A stretch of 39,789 bases of DNA from Oscillospiraceae bacterium (GCA_900768245.1 CAAGCE010000131.1:1-39789); one strand, 5' to 3'; positions 1 through 8,368 are shown, counted from the stretch's first letter. Notes: generated by a model not told the origin, from the letters alone. Translations and numbers: made by a program.

Positions 1-26
1 ACGAAAAGCAAAATGAAAAAATAAAA

Positions 27-107
27 AGCGCAATGCAGCTAAAAATGTTGGTACAACAGATGTAACGAAGTTACAATCTGACCTGACCCAATAATCTGCA
101 TTGCGCT
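27..107. repeat. nested inverted-repeat (hairpin) element
   Basis: A perfect 12-bp inverted repeat (AGCGCAATGCAG at 27-38, CTGCATTGCGCT at 96-107) encloses about 57 nt. Inside it are two smaller hairpins: GTTG-GTA-CAAC at 47-57, and TGTAAC-GAA-GTTACA at 61-75. No T-run follows on either strand, so it does not look like a terminator. It may be a small mobile hairpin element or a structured RNA; its function is unknown. Confidence 0.55.
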
Positions 108-136
108 AATTCTAACGAACAAATCAAAAGCAACCC

Positions 137-177
137 TTTTCAAAATTTGCGAGCGTAAGCAGAGCAAATTTTGAAAA
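137..177. repeat. 14-bp perfect inverted repeat
   Basis: TTTTCAAAATTTGC (137-150) and GCAAATTTTGAAAA (164-177) are perfect inverted copies around a 13-nt loop. Immediately after it, a 15-nt word (AACAAAGCAAAATTA) is repeated directly at 176-190 and 201-215, with a period of 25. No convincing gene was found in 1-433. Together with the element at 27-107 this makes the left end of the window rich in small repeats. Confidence 0.5.
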
Positions 178-344
178 CAAAGCAAAATTATAAACGAGTA
201 AACAAAGCAAAATTACAATTTCAATCAAGTTACGCAGTATACCATAAACAGCACGTTCAATGTGAGCGGATATGGAATCCACCGCTACAAAATCAACAAT
301 ATATTCATACGACAGCGAAACAAAAATCAACCAAATACCACGGA

Positions 345-393
345 AATATAAAAATAAACTTTCCACATATACCAACAGTAAATGTGGAAAGTT
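345..393 (-). terminator. terminator of the FlhB-like gene unit
   Basis: A perfect 12-bp stem (arms 382-393 and 357-368; AACTTTCCACAT pairs with ATGTGGAAAGTT) has a 13-nt loop. On the minus strand it is followed by TATTTTTATATTT. It lies 41 nt beyond the stop codon of the gene at 434-715, as expected for an intrinsic terminator ending that two-gene unit. Confidence 0.75.
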
Positions 394-433
394 ATAATAA
401 AATCACACTTATAAAATTAAAAGTATATACAGC

Positions 434-715
434 TCACATCTGCTTTTTTGCAAGCTGAAGAACTTCTACATATATTCCCGCTACCACCTGATAAAGCTCC
501 GGAGGTATACCCTGCCCTACATTTAACATCGTCAGCATTGCAGCGGTGGAATCATCACGGTAAACAGGTACACCGTTTTCATCGGCAAGATTAATGATGC
601 GCTCAGCGACCTTTCCGTGTCCCGATGCAACAACAACAGGCGTGTAGTCCTTCTGCGGATTATATTTGAGTGCAACTGCCGCACCGTTCGTTACGGGTTT
701 GTTATATCTTGACAT
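434..715 (-). CDS. FlhB C-terminal-domain-like (YlqH-type) protein
   Basis: This 93-residue protein matches the cytoplasmic C-terminal domain of FlhB/YscU export-gate proteins. It shows AVALKYNP near residue 14, PVVVASGHGKVAERII, a GVPVYRDD segment, and GQGIPPELYQVVAGIYVEV. It lacks the membrane part of FlhB, and the autocleavage motif NPTH is absent: the start falls near that point, with TNGAAVAL in place of NPTHYAVAL. Free-standing proteins of this kind (YlqH in Bacillus) are widespread in Firmicutes and their role is not settled. The start codon lies 14 nt inside the end of the upstream gene, so the two are probably translationally coupled. The family call is firm; the function is unknown. 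Confidence 0.85.
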   Translation of the reverse strand: MSRYNKPVTNGAAVALKYNPQKDYTPVVVASGHGKVAERIINLADENGVPVYRDDSTAAMLTMLNVGQGIPPELYQVVAGIYVEVLQLAKKQM

Positions 716-2828
716 TCAGACCGCTCCTTTTATCCTGTATTTTAGGAAATACCTGCGTAAGATCACGCTTTTTTCTCAATGCCCCAATAAAGGTATTGTC
801 AGCATTGTAGCCGTTTGCAGATGCAATTTCACTGATACGGTTCTTCATAGACCGGAAAACATTCTCAGTACCCGAAGGACAAAGCAAATTGATGTTGAGC
901 TGTTTGTCCTGTGACTGCAATTCAAGCTCAAAATATCCAAAATCTTCTATTTCAAAGCAAAGGAACATATGCTTGGACTCTTTGCTGCCGTTGCTGTTCT
1001 CTGCATCAGGGTCAGCCCAAAGCTCACCGAAAGCCTTGAAACCGCCGTCATTTATCGGAACAAGATAGTGAAGCAGCGGAGTGAATACTCCCGGCGCAGT
1101 AAGAAGTCCCTGCATAATATCGGAACGGCTCATTGAAGAAAGTGATTTCAGCGACGGGTCATTTATATTTTTCGCAAGGAAATCCATAAGGTTAGCCATT
1201 GAAGTCGGCGGCTTGTAATTGATACCCTCGGCTTTTGTAAGGTTGCTGAGTATCTCATTTATGCTCTGTGCAAGGACGATCTTTTTATCCATATCCTTAA
1301 CGGAATCAAGGGCAAGACTAAGATTGTCAATAAGCTTGTTAAGGTCGCCTGTTGCGTTGAAACGCCTTAAAATAAGATTAAGCTCTTCCGTTGAGTTTTG
1401 CGGCAGAAGCTTTTCAAATGCACTCCTTATCGAAGCCGCACCGAGAGTAGTGTCAAGCCTGCTGAGAATAGCCGAAAGCTGTTCAGGAGAGATATTTCCC
1501 AAAGCATTGTTAAGATTTACACCAAGCTTTTCGGAAAGCTGAGTGAGGGACTGCTGTTTTAGAATTGAGTCTGTTGTAAGAGAAATATCCTTTTCGGAAA
1601 TAGTGAAGCCTGAAAGGATAGTGTTGACCTTTTCGGCGAGCCTTGTTTTCTTGTTCATATCGTCAATTGAGTTTATCATTATGCTCAGACGGTCAACAAG
1701 AGCGGCGATATTGCCTGTTGAATCATAGCTTTTCAGAATGTTGTTGAGCGCACCGTTCATCGTATCGGGCAGCATTACGGAAAGAGCTTTTCCGAGAGAG
1801 CTTGTTCCCCCCGCCGGATCAATGGTTTTTAGTACAGCTTCAAGCTGTTCCTCAGTAATACTGCTGCTGTTCATTGCAGCACCAAGCTTTTCCGCAAGGA
1901 CTGAAAGAGCACTGGCAGACGGTGCGTTTCCCTGAATAATACAGTTTAGCGACGCAATTTTTATATCCGGCGGAAGATTTGCATTTTCAATGTACTGCAT
2001 AAAAAGCTGACGGAGCATATCTGCCTGCTCTTGTGTGTCAGCCATATCCAGTATGGCATTGAAGCTTTCGCCGAGAGCGGAAACACTGCCGTTGTAGCGT
2101 GATAAATTATAAACTGCAAGCTGAATAAGATTCTGAGTTTCGTCATTCATAAGCAGACTGTTCTGCAGTTGTTCAAGCTGATTTAAAATGCTGCCCTTAA
2201 GTTCGGGAAAGCTTTCGGTGTTAAGCATATCCGCAGTATGCATAAGGCTGTTTGCAAGATCTCTTGACGGAGCAGCCTCGCCGGCAAGATAACGCAGGTC
2301 AGCCGCAGCGGAATTAAGAATGTCGTCACGTGCTGAAGCGTCCGAAGCTGCCTTTGCAAATTGCAGAACGGCAGAACCCATATCCTCCGAGCCATTCATA
2401 AGCAGATCCTTCATTTCAGACCATATAGGGTCATTATAAATGGTGGCGTCCTTTTCCTGAGCTGCCATATCGGAAGCAAGGTTAGTTGGTTTCAGCATAA
2501 CTTCGTTGGCAAATTCCGTGACCTTGTTGAGAACATCAATATCCCCCTCTGATGATAAAGCGGAGGCAGTGGAAGTTCCGATAATAGAGCGGAGGATATT
2601 TAATGCTGCTGTGGGATTTTTGGATACGGATACGCTGATGCCGGGCATATTGCTGCCGTCTTTATTGTCACGGTTGGCAAATTCCTCGGTACGTTCGGTA
2701 GCTTTCTGAACTTTTGTGGTATCTCCAAGGTTAAAGACCTGGTCAGTCTGTGCCTGCTGCGCATATTTATTTGAGAACTCGTAGTTTTTCGGAGAGATCG
2801 GTGTTGTAATATTCAGCAGATCCGCCAT
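702..2828 (-). CDS. large FliK-like (hook-length-control C-terminal domain) protein with internal tandem repeat
   Basis: This 708-residue protein has no signal peptide or membrane segment. Residues about 312-413 and 432-535 are a tandem duplication: each begins with EKLG and contains LPxxxxxxLNxILxxxxxTGxxxxLxDxLS followed by DMxKK. Residues about 617-672 (MFLCFEIEDFGYFELELQSQ, then NVFRSMKNRISEIASANGY) resemble the FliK/Flg_hook C-terminal fold. It overlaps the downstream FlhB-like gene, matching the ylqG-ylqH pairing of Bacillus. In flagellar systems FliK acts on the FlhB C-domain, so a FliK-like/FlhB-like pair is plausible, but no flagellar genes are visible here. The start ATG has a GGGG-containing ribosome site about 10 nt upstream. 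The FliK relation is an inference from pattern. Confidence 0.7.
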   Translation of the reverse strand: MADLLNITTPISPKNYEFSNKYAQQAQTDQVFNLGDTTKVQKATERTEEFANRDNKDGSNMPGISVSVSKNPTAALNILRSIIGTSTASALSSEGDIDVLNKVTEFANEVMLKPTNLASDMAAQEKDATIYNDPIWSEMKDLLMNGSEDMGSAVLQFAKAASDASARDDILNSAAADLRYLAGEAAPSRDLANSLMHTADMLNTESFPELKGSILNQLEQLQNSLLMNDETQNLIQLAVYNLSRYNGSVSALGESFNAILDMADTQEQADMLRQLFMQYIENANLPPDIKIASLNCIIQGNAPSASALSVLAEKLGAAMNSSSITEEQLEAVLKTIDPAGGTSSLGKALSVMLPDTMNGALNNILKSYDSTGNIAALVDRLSIMINSIDDMNKKTRLAEKVNTILSGFTISEKDISLTTDSILKQQSLTQLSEKLGVNLNNALGNISPEQLSAILSRLDTTLGAASIRSAFEKLLPQNSTEELNLILRRFNATGDLNKLIDNLSLALDSVKDMDKKIVLAQSINEILSNLTKAEGINYKPPTSMANLMDFLAKNINDPSLKSLSSMSRSDIMQGLLTAPGVFTPLLHYLVPINDGGFKAFGELWADPDAENSNGSKESKHMFLCFEIEDFGYFELELQSQDKQLNINLLCPSGTENVFRSMKNRISEIASANGYNADNTFIGALRKKRDLTQVFPKIQDKRSGLNVKI

Positions 2829-3009
2829 CTGTTTTTCCGCCCCTTTATTTTTTTATATAAAATATATATCGGAAGTTACAATGCAAAAATCAAGAAAAAA
2901 TCTGCAATTTCATTATAATATGTATAACTGGCTATAAATTTTGTTAATAATCAACGAAATTTGCCTAAAAAATTTTTTCTTTACTTTAATATTATATTTC
3001 ATTTTTCAC

Positions 3010-3038
3010 TTGTAGTAAAGAGTTTTTTATAGTATAAT
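3010..3038 (+). promoter_or_regulatory. sigma-A type promoter of the che operon
   Basis: TTGTAG (3010-3015) and a perfect TATAAT (3033-3038) are separated by 17 nt. Transcription would begin near 3045, giving an AT-rich leader of about 120 nt before cheA. The 336-nt divergent region 2829-3164 holds no gene; the promoter for the minus-strand unit could not be assigned with confidence. Confidence 0.7.
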
Positions 3039-3164
3039 AAAAATAAACATAGTATATTTTGGGTTACTATATACTTATGCCGTAAATCCTGACAAATTAT
3101 ATTTTAAGTATAATCCAAATAACATAATACACATAGTAATAAATGCGATAGGTAGGTGCTTTCT

Positions 3165-5579
3165 ATGGCAAATTTTGAAGCCGGTATGGAATCAATGGTC
3201 GATATGTATATATTTGAAACTACTTCCTTACTGGATCAGTTGGATCAGATTCTTATGAAAACGGAAAGTGAGGCAGGATTTTCTTCCGAGGAGATCAATG
3301 AGATCTTCCGTATAATGCACACTATCAAAGGCTCTTCTGCAATGATGGGTCTTGATAATATGTCAAAGCTTGCCCATATCATTGAGGATATGTTCTATAT
3401 TATTCGTGAACAACATCCTGTTATAAATGATATGAGAGGGCTTTATGATCTGCTTTTCAAATCCTCTGACCTTCTCAAAGCTGAAATTGATCTTATTCAG
3501 GAGGAACCTTATACTCCGACTGATTTCAGCGACCAGATGAATAAGATCGAGTCACTTGTAAATGTACTCAAGGGAGGTGCCCCCGCTGAGGCGGCTGCCC
3601 CTGCACAGACTGCTGCAGCTCCGACAGCATCAGCTCCGGCTGCACAGCCCGCAGCAAAATCAGCAGGCGGATTTAACGTTGTCAAGGTAATATTTGATGA
3701 TGACTGCAAAATGGAAAATCTCCGTGCGCTCCTCGTTATAAATAAAATTACAGACGAGTGCGAAAAGCTTGAATATACCCCTGCTGATATAGAAACAAAC
3801 AGCGATACGGCAAAGGATATTATCGAAAACGGATTTATCGTTAAATTTATCCCTAAGTCCGATACAAATGTTGATGCTATCCTCAGCGAGATCGCAGATA
3901 CATCAAACGTTAAATCGTATGAAGTCCTTGAATCAGCTGAGTCAGGCAACCTTACAGGAGATATTTCCGTTAAGGTAACTTTTGAAGATGACTGCAAAAT
4001 GGAAAATCTTCGTGCTCTCATTGTTATAAATAATATAAAGAGCCTTTGCGAAAAGCTTACATATGAGCCTGCGGATATTGAAGAAAACTCCGCAACAGCT
4101 CAGACAATTATAGATAAGGGATTTATTATCAACTTTACATCAGGCTACGGAAAGGCTGTTATCGACGCAATAAAATCCAGCCCTAATGTAAAGTCCTGTG
4201 AGATCATCAGCGGCGGTGAAGAACAGCCTGCCGCTCCTGCGCCTGCTGCTGCACCGCAGACAGCAACTGCCGCTTCTGCTGCAGCCGCATCTCAGCCTGC
4301 ACAGGCAGCTGCTCCCGCAAAGCCTGCCGCTCCCGCAAAGCCTGCCGCTCCGGCAAAATCCGTTGAGCAGATAAACAATATGCTCGGCGGCAAGGGCGGT
4401 GCCAAGCAGTCACTTATTTCAGTAAATCTCCATAAGCTCGATACACTTCTTGACCTTGTAGGCGAAATTGTTATCACAGAAGCAATGGTAACGTCAAATC
4501 CTGACCTTAAAGGTCTGCGCCTTGACAACTTCCAGAAGGCAGCAAGACAGCTGAGAAAGCTTAATTCCGAGCTTCAGGATACAGTAATGTCTATCCGAAT
4601 GGTTCCTATTTCGGGTGCATTCAATAAAATGACACGAATCGTCCGTGATATGAAGGTCAAGCTCAATAAGGACGTTGACCTTGTGTTCGAGGGCGAGGAA
4701 ACAGAAGTTGATAAGTCCATCATCGACCAGCTTAATGACCCTCTTATGCATATGGTAAGAAACTCAATGGATCACGGTATCGAGGATAACGTTGAGGATC
4801 GTATCGCAAGAGGAAAATCACCAAAGGGTAAAATAACTCTTTCAGCATATAACTCATCAGGTGAGGTCATTATCGTTGTTGCCGATGACGGCGCAGGAAT
4901 CAATACACAGAAGGTTCTTGAAAAGGCTGAAAAGAACGGTATGCTCACAAAGCCTGCAAGCGAATATACAGATAAAGAAATTTTCAATATGATAATGCTC
5001 CCGGGCTTCTCCACAAACGATCAGGTAACCGAATATTCGGGACGTGGCGTTGGTATGGACGTTGTGCGCAAGAATATTGAAAAGATCGGCGGCAGCGTTT
5101 CCGTTGACTCCAAATGGGGCGAGGGCAGCAGCTTTATCATCAAGATACCTCTCTCATTGTCGATCGTTGACGGTATGGAGGTCTCTGTTGGACAGTCTAT
5201 CTTCACTATCCCGATAAACTCTATCAAGGAATCCTTCAAGGTAAAGCCAAGCCAGCTTGTCAAGGATACCGACGGCAGAGAAATGATAATGATAAGAGGC
5301 GAATGCTATCCGCTTATCAGACTTTACGAGCTTTATGACCTTGAACCGGGCATAAGCGATCTTTATGAGGGTATTGTTATCCTTGTTGAAGCGGAGGGCA
5401 AGTGCGCCTGCGTATTTGCGGACGAGCTTATCGGCGAACAGCAGGTCGTTGTAAAACCGTTCTCACCGCTTCTCAATAACTTCAACGTCAAGCAGAATGG
5501 TATGGCAGGCTGCTCTATCCTCGGTGACGGCTCTATCACTATCATTCTTGACATCAGCAATATTATAAGCGATTTCTGA
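3165..5579 (+). CDS. cheA: chemotaxis histidine kinase CheA with two P2-like modules
   Basis: CheA autophosphorylates on a histidine and passes phosphate to CheY and CheB at receptor arrays. Over 804 residues it shows the P1 Hpt domain with H52 (MHTIKGSSAMMGL), two similar modules of about 85 residues (171-255 and 267-348, both with DDCKMENLRAL and EKLxYxPADIE) in the usual P2 position, and Ala/Pro-rich linkers (about 139-165 and 353-398). Next come P3 dimerisation (about 416-500), a P4 ATPase with N-box HMVRNSMDHGIE (529-540), G1 DDGAGI (574-579) and G2 GRGVGMDVV (626-634), and a CheW-like P5 from about 660. ATG 3165 was chosen over the in-frame GTG at 3156 because the ribosome site AGGTAGGTG (3150-3158) overlaps that GTG. 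The gene leads a che operon. Confidence 0.95.
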   Translation: MANFEAGMESMVDMYIFETTSLLDQLDQILMKTESEAGFSSEEINEIFRIMHTIKGSSAMMGLDNMSKLAHIIEDMFYIIREQHPVINDMRGLYDLLFKSSDLLKAEIDLIQEEPYTPTDFSDQMNKIESLVNVLKGGAPAEAAAPAQTAAAPTASAPAAQPAAKSAGGFNVVKVIFDDDCKMENLRALLVINKITDECEKLEYTPADIETNSDTAKDIIENGFIVKFIPKSDTNVDAILSEIADTSNVKSYEVLESAESGNLTGDISVKVTFEDDCKMENLRALIVINNIKSLCEKLTYEPADIEENSATAQTIIDKGFIINFTSGYGKAVIDAIKSSPNVKSCEIISGGEEQPAAPAPAAAPQTATAASAAAASQPAQAAAPAKPAAPAKPAAPAKSVEQINNMLGGKGGAKQSLISVNLHKLDTLLDLVGEIVITEAMVTSNPDLKGLRLDNFQKAARQLRKLNSELQDTVMSIRMVPISGAFNKMTRIVRDMKVKLNKDVDLVFEGEETEVDKSIIDQLNDPLMHMVRNSMDHGIEDNVEDRIARGKSPKGKITLSAYNSSGEVIIVVADDGAGINTQKVLEKAEKNGMLTKPASEYTDKEIFNMIMLPGFSTNDQVTEYSGRGVGMDVVRKNIEKIGGSVSVDSKWGEGSSFIIKIPLSLSIVDGMEVSVGQSIFTIPINSIKESFKVKPSQLVKDTDGREMIMIRGECYPLIRLYELYDLEPGISDLYEGIVILVEAEGKCACVFADELIGEQQVVVKPFSPLLNNFNVKQNGMAGCSILGDGSITIILDISNIISDF

Positions 5580-5650
5580 TCACAGCTGAAGCTATTGCAT
5601 TAAATAATGTGAAAGGAGATATGCTTCTTAACTGAGGCATTATAAATAAT

Positions 5651-6109
5651 ATGAGCGAAGAAATAAACGGAAAAACATATACAGCCAATGGCGTTGAGGT
5701 GCTTTTCTTTAATATCGGCGATACTGTTTACGGTATCGAAATTGAATATATCAATGAAATTATCGGGATCGAGCATATAACTGTAGTTCCGAAGATACCT
5801 GATTATATCAAGGGCATAATCAATATCAGAGGTAAAATGGTGCCTGTTATAAGCGTAAGAAAGCGTTTCGGTATGGAAGAGATTCCTTATGACGACAGGA
5901 CCTGCATTATCGTTCTTGAATTTGAGAACGGTATTCAGGTAGGTATAATTGTTGACAGAGTTCAGGAGGTCGTTGTTGTTGATAAGGATATAATCAGCAA
6001 GACCCCTGACTGCAAAAATGTAAATACAAACAGATACATAAAGAGCATAGTCAATGACAACGACGGAATAAAGCTCCTCCTTGACTGTGATAAGCTTATC
6101 GGAGAATAA
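5651..6109 (+). CDS. cheW: chemotaxis coupling protein CheW
   Basis: This 152-residue single-domain CheW scaffolds CheA onto chemoreceptors. It shows the family pattern: FFNIGDTVYGIEIEYINEII near the start, PDYIKGIINIRGKMVPVI (about 57-74), then the second beta barrel with VGIIVDRVQEVV. The gap to cheA is 71 nt. The best ribosome site, AAAGGAGAT at 5612-5620, is about 30 nt upstream of the ATG and sits beside a five-codon frame (ATG at 5621, stop TGA at 5633-5635). A weaker GAGG lies about 13 nt before ATG 5651, so initiation may involve coupling or re-initiation. Confidence 0.93.
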   Translation: MSEEINGKTYTANGVEVLFFNIGDTVYGIEIEYINEIIGIEHITVVPKIPDYIKGIINIRGKMVPVISVRKRFGMEEIPYDDRTCIIVLEFENGIQVGIIVDRVQEVVVVDKDIISKTPDCKNVNTNRYIKSIVNDNDGIKLLLDCDKLIGE

Positions 6110-6112
6110 AAA

Positions 6113-6940
6113 ATGCTTAAACTAACAGATGATGATTTTGAACGCCTTGTGCGGTATATGAAATCAAATTACGGCATAAACTTAGAGAAGAAACGTGTGC
6201 TTATTGAGGGCAGACTTGCCAATACAGTAGCGTCACGTGGCTTTAAAAGCTTTAAGGAATTTATCGACTTTGCCTTTGCTGACAAAACGGGCAACGAAAC
6301 AATGCAGCTTGTAAACAAGCTTACTACGAACCATACTTATTTTCTCAGAGAGCCCGAGCATTTTGAGTATCTCAAAACCGTTATACTCCCCTACATTGAA
6401 AAAACTTCAAAGGATCATACTCCGAGAATATGGTGCGCCGCTTCATCAACAGGACAGGAGCCTTATACAATAGCAATGACAATGGACGAATATTTCGGCG
6501 TTAAAGCACCTATGTGGAACCTGAAGCTTCTTGCGACAGACCTTGATACAGATGTGCTTAAAAAGGCTCAGGCAGGTATATACAGCGCAGATATGGTAAA
6601 GGACGTCCCTGCCGAATGGCTGAGAAAATATTTTAAGAAGATCGACGGCGATAATTATCAGGTCATTGACAGGATAAGAAATATGGTGGAATTCAAGCAG
6701 TTCAACCTTATGGATAAAATAGTTTGTCATAAGCCTTTTGACCTGATAAGCTGCCGAAATGTAATGATATACTTTGAAACCGAAACAAAGAACGCTCTTA
6801 TTGAGCGATTTTACGATGTAACGAAAGAAGGCGGCTACCTTTTCGTCGGTCATGCGGAAAGCGTCGGAAAAAATACACGTTATAAATACGTCAAGCCGGC
6901 TGTTTACCGCAGACTGAGCGATGAAAAAGCTATCCGATAA
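6113..6940 (+). CDS. cheR: chemotaxis protein methyltransferase CheR
   Basis: CheR transfers methyl groups from S-adenosylmethionine to receptor glutamates. The 275-residue protein has the N-terminal helical CheR domain, TTNHTYFLREPEHF (71-84), the SAM loop WCAASSTGQEPYT (107-119), LLATDLDTDVL, and CRNVMIYF (214-221). It begins 3 nt after the cheW stop, and a GGAG inside the last cheW codons can serve as its ribosome site, so the two are tightly coupled. The SAM loop reads CAASSTGQEP instead of the commoner SAGCSTGEEP, a conservative variation. Length is normal for the family. Confidence 0.95.
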   Translation: MLKLTDDDFERLVRYMKSNYGINLEKKRVLIEGRLANTVASRGFKSFKEFIDFAFADKTGNETMQLVNKLTTNHTYFLREPEHFEYLKTVILPYIEKTSKDHTPRIWCAASSTGQEPYTIAMTMDEYFGVKAPMWNLKLLATDLDTDVLKKAQAGIYSADMVKDVPAEWLRKYFKKIDGDNYQVIDRIRNMVEFKQFNLMDKIVCHKPFDLISCRNVMIYFETETKNALIERFYDVTKEGGYLFVGHAESVGKNTRYKYVKPAVYRRLSDEKAIR

Positions 6941-6972
6941 ATTCCCTGCCGAGTCAGGTCAGATATGAAATT

Positions 6973-8103
6973 ATGATACGAAAAAAAATTAAACTGCTTA
7001 TAGTAGACGACTCAAAAATGTTCAGAGATATGCTGTCAATGGCTTTAAAGAATAACCCCAATATGGAGGTCATCGGAACGGCAGAGGACGCTTTCGACGC
7101 AAAGGATAAGGTCGGAGAGCTTCACCCCGATGTTATCATTATAGACTTTGAAATGCCGAAAATGGACGGTGTGACCTTCATTAAGCAGCTTATGCAGCAG
7201 TATCCTATCCCCTGCATACTTGTGACTTCCGCCGATATTTCGGAAAAGGAAGTGCTTGAGGCAGGTGCGGCAGGCTTTATGAAAAAGCCGAAAAACCGCA
7301 CGGAAATGCGTACATTCGCAGGTATTCTCGGAACAAAGGCAATAATTGCCGCAGCAAAAAAGACAAATCATTATCACGATGAACACAGCTCCGATAAGGT
7401 GGACGGTATATTCGCCGCTGGTGAGGAGCTTAGATCCAAAGGAAGGGTCGAACCGCTTCTCCCTACCAAGGACGAAATAAATGCCGCATCAGCAAAAGGT
7501 CACGACGGCTATGTTATCGCCCTCGGCGCATCAACGGGCGGCACGGACGCTCTGGAGTGCGTAATAAAATCCTTTGCCGCAACAATGCCGCCGATAGTTG
7601 TTGTTCAGCATATGCCGCCTGTGTTTACAAAAATGTATGCGGAAAGACTGGACAGAAGCTGTGCGGTCCATGTAAAGGAAGCCGTTGACGGCGACAGGCT
7701 TGAAAACGGTGTCTGTGTGATTGGTGCAGGCGGAAATCATCTTGAACTGAAAAAAGATGCCGCAGGTTATTATGTCAGCTCAAAGCCCGGCGAAAAAGTA
7801 TCGGGACACTGCCCGTCGGTAGATGTTCTTTTCACAAGCGTTGCGGAAGCAGCAGGAAAAAAAGCGATAGCTGCGCTTATGACGGGAATGGGTGCGGACG
7901 GTGCAAAAGGTCTGCTGAAAATGCATAAAAAAGGCGCATACACTATCGGACAGGACGAGGAAAGCTGCGTCGTGTACGGTATGCCGATGGAAGCATATAA
8001 GCTTGGAGCGTGTGCGGAGCAGCAGCCGTTAAATAAGATAGGCGTAACCATATGCCGCCGTCTTGCAGTGGGCTGGACCGATAAAGACATCAATAACAAA
8101 TAA
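6973..8103 (+). CDS. cheB: chemotaxis methylesterase/deamidase CheB
   Basis: CheB removes methyl groups from receptors when phosphorylated by CheA. Residues 1-120 form a receiver domain with acidic pair D12-D13, phosphoacceptor D58 (IIIDFEMPKMDG), a threonine at 84 (LVTSAD) and K104. A linker of about 50 residues leads to the esterase domain with the catalytic triad S187 (GASTGG), H213 (VQHMPP) and D309 (GMGADG). It starts 32 nt after cheR and is the last gene of the che operon, followed by a strong terminator. The receiver here is the only one in the window; no cheY, cheC, cheD or receptor gene follows. Confidence 0.95.
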   Translation: MIRKKIKLLIVDDSKMFRDMLSMALKNNPNMEVIGTAEDAFDAKDKVGELHPDVIIIDFEMPKMDGVTFIKQLMQQYPIPCILVTSADISEKEVLEAGAAGFMKKPKNRTEMRTFAGILGTKAIIAAAKKTNHYHDEHSSDKVDGIFAAGEELRSKGRVEPLLPTKDEINAASAKGHDGYVIALGASTGGTDALECVIKSFAATMPPIVVVQHMPPVFTKMYAERLDRSCAVHVKEAVDGDRLENGVCVIGAGGNHLELKKDAAGYYVSSKPGEKVSGHCPSVDVLFTSVAEAAGKKAIAALMTGMGADGAKGLLKMHKKGAYTIGQDEESCVVYGMPMEAYKLGACAEQQPLNKIGVTICRRLAVGWTDKDINNK

Positions 8104-8106
8104 AAT

Positions 8107-8145
8107 AAGGCTGCCACAGTGTAAAAAAACGTGGCAGCCTTTTAT
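8107..8145 (+). terminator. terminator of the che operon
   Basis: An 11-bp GC-rich stem (AAGGCTGCCAC 8107-8117, GTGGCAGCCTT 8131-8141) with a 13-nt loop ends in a short T-run. It starts 4 nt after the cheB stop codon. Confidence 0.85.
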
Positions 8146-8171
8146 AATGCGTGTCTTTTATATTTTTATTA

Positions 8172-8321
8172 GGGCGGCGGTTCAGGTTTTGCTTTAAGCT
8201 CAAAGAAACGTTTCCGCCGCAGTCGCAGCATAGCAGGTAACCTTTCATATGGGTCTGCTGCAAATTAACGACTGCGGCGGCTTGCAATTTTACAAACAGC
8301 AGAAAACCATATGCCGCCGCC
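8172..8321. repeat. family A repeat, palindromic copy (A5)
   Basis: This intergenic palindrome has outer arms GGCGGCGG (8173-8180) and CCGCCGCC (8314-8321). Perfect 12-bp inner arms lie at 8214-8225 (CCGCCGCAGTCG) and 8269-8280, with AGCAG/CTGCT in the loop. Its right half (CTGCGGCGGCTTGC, then ATGCCGCCGCC followed by AAAAT) matches the GCC-rich end of the family A copies at 23084-23275 and 39383-39588. It lies between the convergent terminators of cheB and spoVS. Confidence 0.65.
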
Positions 8322-8335
8322 AAAATAAAATAAAA

Positions 8336-8368
8336 AAGTAAAAAAATCGGGACTGTACTTGCAGTCCC
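8336..8368 (-). terminator. terminator of spoVS
   Basis: The stem GGGACTG (8349-8355)/CAGTCCC (8362-8368) has a 6-nt loop and is followed on the minus strand by GATTTTTTTAC. The plus strand also has a T-run after it, so it may stop transcription from both sides. Confidence 0.8.

Noticed and set aside
124..375. 83-codon minus-strand frame near the left end, hydrophobic
   Set aside because: It overlaps the terminator hairpin and the 137-177 inverted repeat, has no ribosome site and no recognised family; treated as intergenic.
3079..3086. GCCGTAAA resembling the -10 of a sigma-28/sigma-D motility promoter before cheA
   Set aside because: No TAAA-type -35 at the required spacing; the sigma-A type promoter upstream is a better match.
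3509..4021. 170-codon open frame antisense to cheA P2 modules
   Set aside because: Shadow of the repeated P2 coding sequence; it shows the same duplication as a mirror image.
3670..4210. Repeated words in cheA suggesting a CRISPR or DNA repeat
   Set aside because: The repetition is explained by two homologous protein modules in frame, with silent differences between them.
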